Of a stretch of 7,271 bases of DNA, positions 4,740 through 7,271 are shown piece after piece (position 1 is the first letter of the stretch; every line of letters begins with the position of its first letter). This DNA is from Clostridiales bacterium (GTDB lineage: Bacteria > Bacillota > Clostridia > Lachnospirales > WQUN01), in NCBI GenBank assembly GCA_031271275.1, contig JAISWA010000250.1, positions 1 to 7,271 of the forward strand, written 5' to 3'. A model generated the notes under the pieces. That model saw only the letters and a list, made by a program, of their open reading frames with translations, did no database searches and was not told the DNA's origin. A program made the position numbers and the translations under genes.

Positions 4740-7159
4740 AAAACCGTCGCCCTCCTTACAAAACGCAGATACGCAAAATGCGGGCGTATGCGCGCGCTTC
4801 GCAGGTATTCTACCATTTCAAGATAACAGTCGCGCATCAGCACGAGCTCCTTCTCCGAAATATCCGCCGCGCCGTACCGCGCCCTATAATACAACGGAAT
4901 CAGCTCGTTGAAAAATACCGTGTCGCTTTTAAAGGCGAACCGCTTCCGCAGGCGCTGCCCGTAAGCGAGGGCGGTTTCCCCTTTTTTAACCGGATAATTG
5001 AAGCAGGCGGTCATCTTAACCAAGCCCCGGAAATATACCTGCGCCTGTTCGTTTACCGGCATTCGCCCGACGCGCCGCAGCCGTAACTTCTCGCGCAGCA
5101 CCTGCACGCCCGCGAATATTCCCAAAACGGCGGAAACGGCGGCTGCGGAAAGCAGCAAGAGGATGTCCCGCAGATAGGTAATATACCACAATTCTTCCAC
5201 GGCTTCGCCTTTTTCGGCGGGAGCGGGGGGCGCGGGGGCGGTTGCCGCGGCGGAAGGCCCGCTGCTTGGAACGGGAACCGGCGAAGGTTCCGTATAGGGC
5301 ATAGCCGTCGGCTCATAGGTTATTCCGGCGGCGGCATACGCATCGAGGGGCGCGGAAGCGTAGCGATACGGCGCGGTGGCTTCCACCGTCAGCCAACCGT
5401 AGCCCTCAAGGTACGCCTCCGCCCACGCGTGGGCGTTTTGGTTGGTCACGTAATACAAGCCGCCTTCCTTTGAGGGCGGCGTCAGGAAGCCCTCCTTGTA
5501 TCGGGAAGGGATGCCCGCGCAGCGAAGCATCACCGCCATGGCGGAGGCGTAATACACGCAGTAGCCTTCCGGCTTCCCGAACAGGAAATGATCCACGAAA
5601 TCGGCGCCCTCGGGCACCGCCTCCGGCGTCAGCGTATACGGGATTTGCGTGAGGTAATCCTTAATGGCGTTTACCCGCTCGTAGTCGGTGGCGCAGCCCC
5701 GGGTGACTTCCTCGGCGAGGTTGCGGACGCGCCGGGGCAGCGTTTCCGGCAGGGCGGTGAAATTTTCATACACATAATCGGAATACCCGGCGAAGCTTTC
5801 CAACTCCGTCCAGTCCCGGTAGAAACCCCGGCGGGCGGCGTTTAGGATATGCCCGGCGACGGGGTTGCCCTCGCTGATGTCGAGGTATTCATAGGTATAC
5901 GAGCTTCCGTTCCGCAACAGGCGGCTGATTTGCATATCCCCCGCCGGGGATGTTTGCGTTTCGCCGTAATCGTTTTCGCCTTCGCCGGTATTAATGGAAA
6001 CATGCAGAAACTTGGCGGGCTTAAATAACGTGCCGGTGCGGTATTCCCCGATATGGACGACGACGCCCTCTGTCTTCGCAATGTTTCTTAAATTGGAGGT
6101 CACCGGGTACAGCCGTCCGTTTTGGATGACGAAACTTTCCGGGGGCTCGGCGCGAAGGCTCCTTAGCGCGCCCCAACGGTATTGGTCGAACAGCGCGATT
6201 ACCGCCGCCGTTTCCCTGTACTCGATTTCGTTGGCGTTTAAACCCGCCAGGGGACCGGAAGCAATGGGCCCGCCGGTGAGGGTGTCTTCCCAAAAGCGGC
6301 CGTTGTAGGCATTTTTCGTCGCGCCGCTTAAATACACGCGCCGGGGCGCGTCCACAATCATCACCTGACGCGCGTTGGAATTAACCGGCCCGCCGAGGCG
6401 GTTGTCCCCGTCGGCGAAACCCGTCGTCTGAAAGGAGAAATACTTGGGGTTGAAGGAAGTGAACAAAAAATCGCCCACGGCCTCGAAAGGCTCGCTCAAA
6501 ACCTCCGCTATCGTTTCGGCGTGACCCGGCGCGTCGGCGGAAGCCATCCTTCCCGCTAAAAAAACCGCGAGCAGGCAGAAGGGCAGCGCGAACAGCGCGG
6601 CGAGGCTCGAATACTTTTTGTGGACCCGGGGGATTAACGCTTTGATGAGCATGACGCTGAAGCAGAACAGGAAAAGCATAAGGGAAGCGGCATCGCGCTT
6701 ATAATCCATAAATTCCGCGAGGACAAACGGCGCCGCGCCGCACACCGTGAGGGTGAAGAAACTGAACTGTGCGTAAAAGAACAGCGCCGCGAACAGCGCG
6801 ACCGCCCCGCACAGCAGCCGGATCAGCAGCGCGTCGTATTTCGCGTCGTAGACGAGCAGCCCGCGCACCATCCACACCAGTTCCTGCCCCGCGTCGTAGT
6901 ACCGGTCGAGAAGCGCCTCCCGGTTAAACCAGACGTACAGCCCCGCGAGCAAGAGCAAAACGGCGGCGGCGAGCAGCGTGCCGCGGTTGTGATGCGCCGC
7001 GCAGAAAAGGACAAACAGCGCCAAGCCGGTAACAAAAAGCTCCGGCTTGGAAAATTGTATGACCGTGGTGGTGAGTATGCAGAGGTTGACGGCGTAGCAG
7101 TACAGGCTGCCGACGAGCAAAGTGAAGATATAGTCTGCGGGGCGGCGGGTTGATGGCAT
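4736..7159 (-). CDS. Membrane-anchored transglutaminase-like protein (TgpA-like, with DUF4129-like tail)
   Basis: An 807-residue membrane protein with a papain-fold transglutaminase domain outside the cell; the substrate is unknown, and these proteins may act as cysteine proteases or transglutaminases. About seven membrane segments lie between residues 11 and 203. A long extracytoplasmic region (204-655) carries the transglutaminase core at about 480-597: GYCVYYASAMAVMLRCAGIPSRY has Cys533, NQNAHAWAEAYLEGYGW has His577, and TVEAT has Glu593 in place of the more usual aspartate. The three fit the family's Cys-His-acid triad. A Pro/Ala/Ser-rich linker (617-650) leads to a last membrane segment (about 663-687). 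The C-terminal cytoplasmic part (about 700-790) has GETALAYGQRL and LIPLYYRARYG, like the DUF4129 tail of TgpA proteins. The start follows AAAGGGG (complement of 7167-7173) by seven bases. The MoxR ATPase and DUF58 genes often found beside such proteins are not seen; MltG follows with a 4-base overlap. Confidence 0.88.
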   Translation of the reverse strand: MPSTRRPADYIFTLLVGSLYCYAVNLCILTTTVIQFSKPELFVTGLALFVLFCAAHHNRGTLLAAAVLLLLAGLYVWFNREALLDRYYDAGQELVWMVRGLLVYDAKYDALLIRLLCGAVALFAALFFYAQFSFFTLTVCGAAPFVLAEFMDYKRDAASLMLFLFCFSVMLIKALIPRVHKKYSSLAALFALPFCLLAVFLAGRMASADAPGHAETIAEVLSEPFEAVGDFLFTSFNPKYFSFQTTGFADGDNRLGGPVNSNARQVMIVDAPRRVYLSGATKNAYNGRFWEDTLTGGPIASGPLAGLNANEIEYRETAAVIALFDQYRWGALRSLRAEPPESFVIQNGRLYPVTSNLRNIAKTEGVVVHIGEYRTGTLFKPAKFLHVSINTGEGENDYGETQTSPAGDMQISRLLRNGSSYTYEYLDISEGNPVAGHILNAARRGFYRDWTELESFAGYSDYVYENFTALPETLPRRVRNLAEEVTRGCATDYERVNAIKDYLTQIPYTLTPEAVPEGADFVDHFLFGKPEGYCVYYASAMAVMLRCAGIPSRYKEGFLTPPSKEGGLYYVTNQNAHAWAEAYLEGYGWLTVEATAPYRYASAPLDAYAAAGITYEPTAMPYTEPSPVPVPSSGPSAAATAPAPPAPAEKGEAVEELWYITYLRDILLLLSAAAVSAVLGIFAGVQVLREKLRLRRVGRMPVNEQAQVYFRGLVKMTACFNYPVKKGETALAYGQRLRKRFAFKSDTVFFNELIPLYYRARYGAADISEKELVLMRDCYLEMVEYLRSARIRPHFAYLRFVRRATVL

Positions 7160-7213
7160 GAAAGTACCCCTTTAACGGCTAATCTAAAGTATTTATTCCA
7201 AAATAGTTTTCAA
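7160..7213 (-). promoter_or_regulatory. Possible promoter and ribosome binding site of the transglutaminase-mltG operon
   Basis: On the minus strand TTGAAA (complement of 7208-7213) and TACTTT (complement of 7186-7191) are 16 bases apart in an AT-rich stretch. They are followed by AAAGGGG (complement of 7167-7173), seven bases before the ATG at 7159. The -35 box is good but the -10 box matches TATAAT at only three of six positions. The same bases can also be read as the end of an upstream gene (7179-7271), and the two readings are alternatives unless the promoter lies within that gene. Confidence 0.25.
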
Positions 7214-7271
7214 TCTCTTTTATCCCCGATTCGGCTCGTTTAATTGCGTTGCCCGCATGAGATTCATCCGC
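7179..7271 (-). CDS. Possible 3' end of an unrecognised gene cut by the window edge
   Basis: On the minus strand one frame is open from the right edge to a TAG at 7179-7181, giving 30 residues that end IKEIENYFGINTLD. The other two minus-strand frames are closed early. The peptide has the charged, helical look of a protein C-terminus, and the stop would lie 19 bases before the transglutaminase start, as in an operon. Against it, the open stretch is short enough to occur by chance, and its codons favour A or T in third position, unlike the GC-rich neighbours. I do not recognise the family. Confidence 0.35.
   Translation of the reverse strand, partial: ADESHAGNAIKRAESGIKEIENYFGINTLD

Noticed and set aside
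5462..5484. GC-rich hairpin (GCCGCC ... GGCGGC) in the transglutaminase gene
   Set aside because: It lies in well-conserved coding sequence just before the active-site histidine and has no T-run on either strand.

Overview
The window looks like a chromosomal stretch from a GC-rich member of the Bacillota, probably of the Clostridia. This is an inference from the gene families present: a DUF975 membrane protein, a standalone bacterial acyl-ACP thioesterase, a transglutaminase-type membrane protein followed by MltG, and AAGGAGG-type ribosome binding sites. There are no phage genes, transposases, CRISPR arrays, rRNA or tRNA genes.

Layout. The left half reads rightward. It holds an isocitrate dehydrogenase-type gene cut by the left edge (to 1163), then thymidylate kinase (1170-1796) only six bases further on. 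A 326-base non-coding stretch (1797-2122) follows, built from two almost identical palindromic repeats set among degenerate 22-base units. After it comes an acyl-ACP thioesterase (2123-2854). The right half reads leftward, from right to left: a possible gene end at the right edge (7179-7271), a large transglutaminase-domain membrane protein (7159-4736), MltG (4739-3666, overlapping its upstream neighbour by 4 bases) and a DUF975 membrane protein (3539-2859). The thioesterase and the DUF975 gene converge with only 4 bases between their stop codons.

How the genes fit together. The transglutaminase-like protein and MltG are both anchored in the membrane with their main domains outside the cell, and their genes are translationally coupled, so a shared role in the cell envelope is plausible. 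MltG cuts nascent peptidoglycan. The thioesterase (fatty acid release from ACP), thymidylate kinase (dTDP for DNA) and the dehydrogenase (2-oxoglutarate supply) are housekeeping metabolism with no evident link to each other.

The points most worth a second look are the composite repeat block at 1797-2101 and a perfect 10-bp inverted repeat inside the thioesterase gene. Read on the minus strand, that inverted repeat resembles an intrinsic terminator for the converging DUF975 transcript. I did not find a convincing previously undescribed multi-gene system here.
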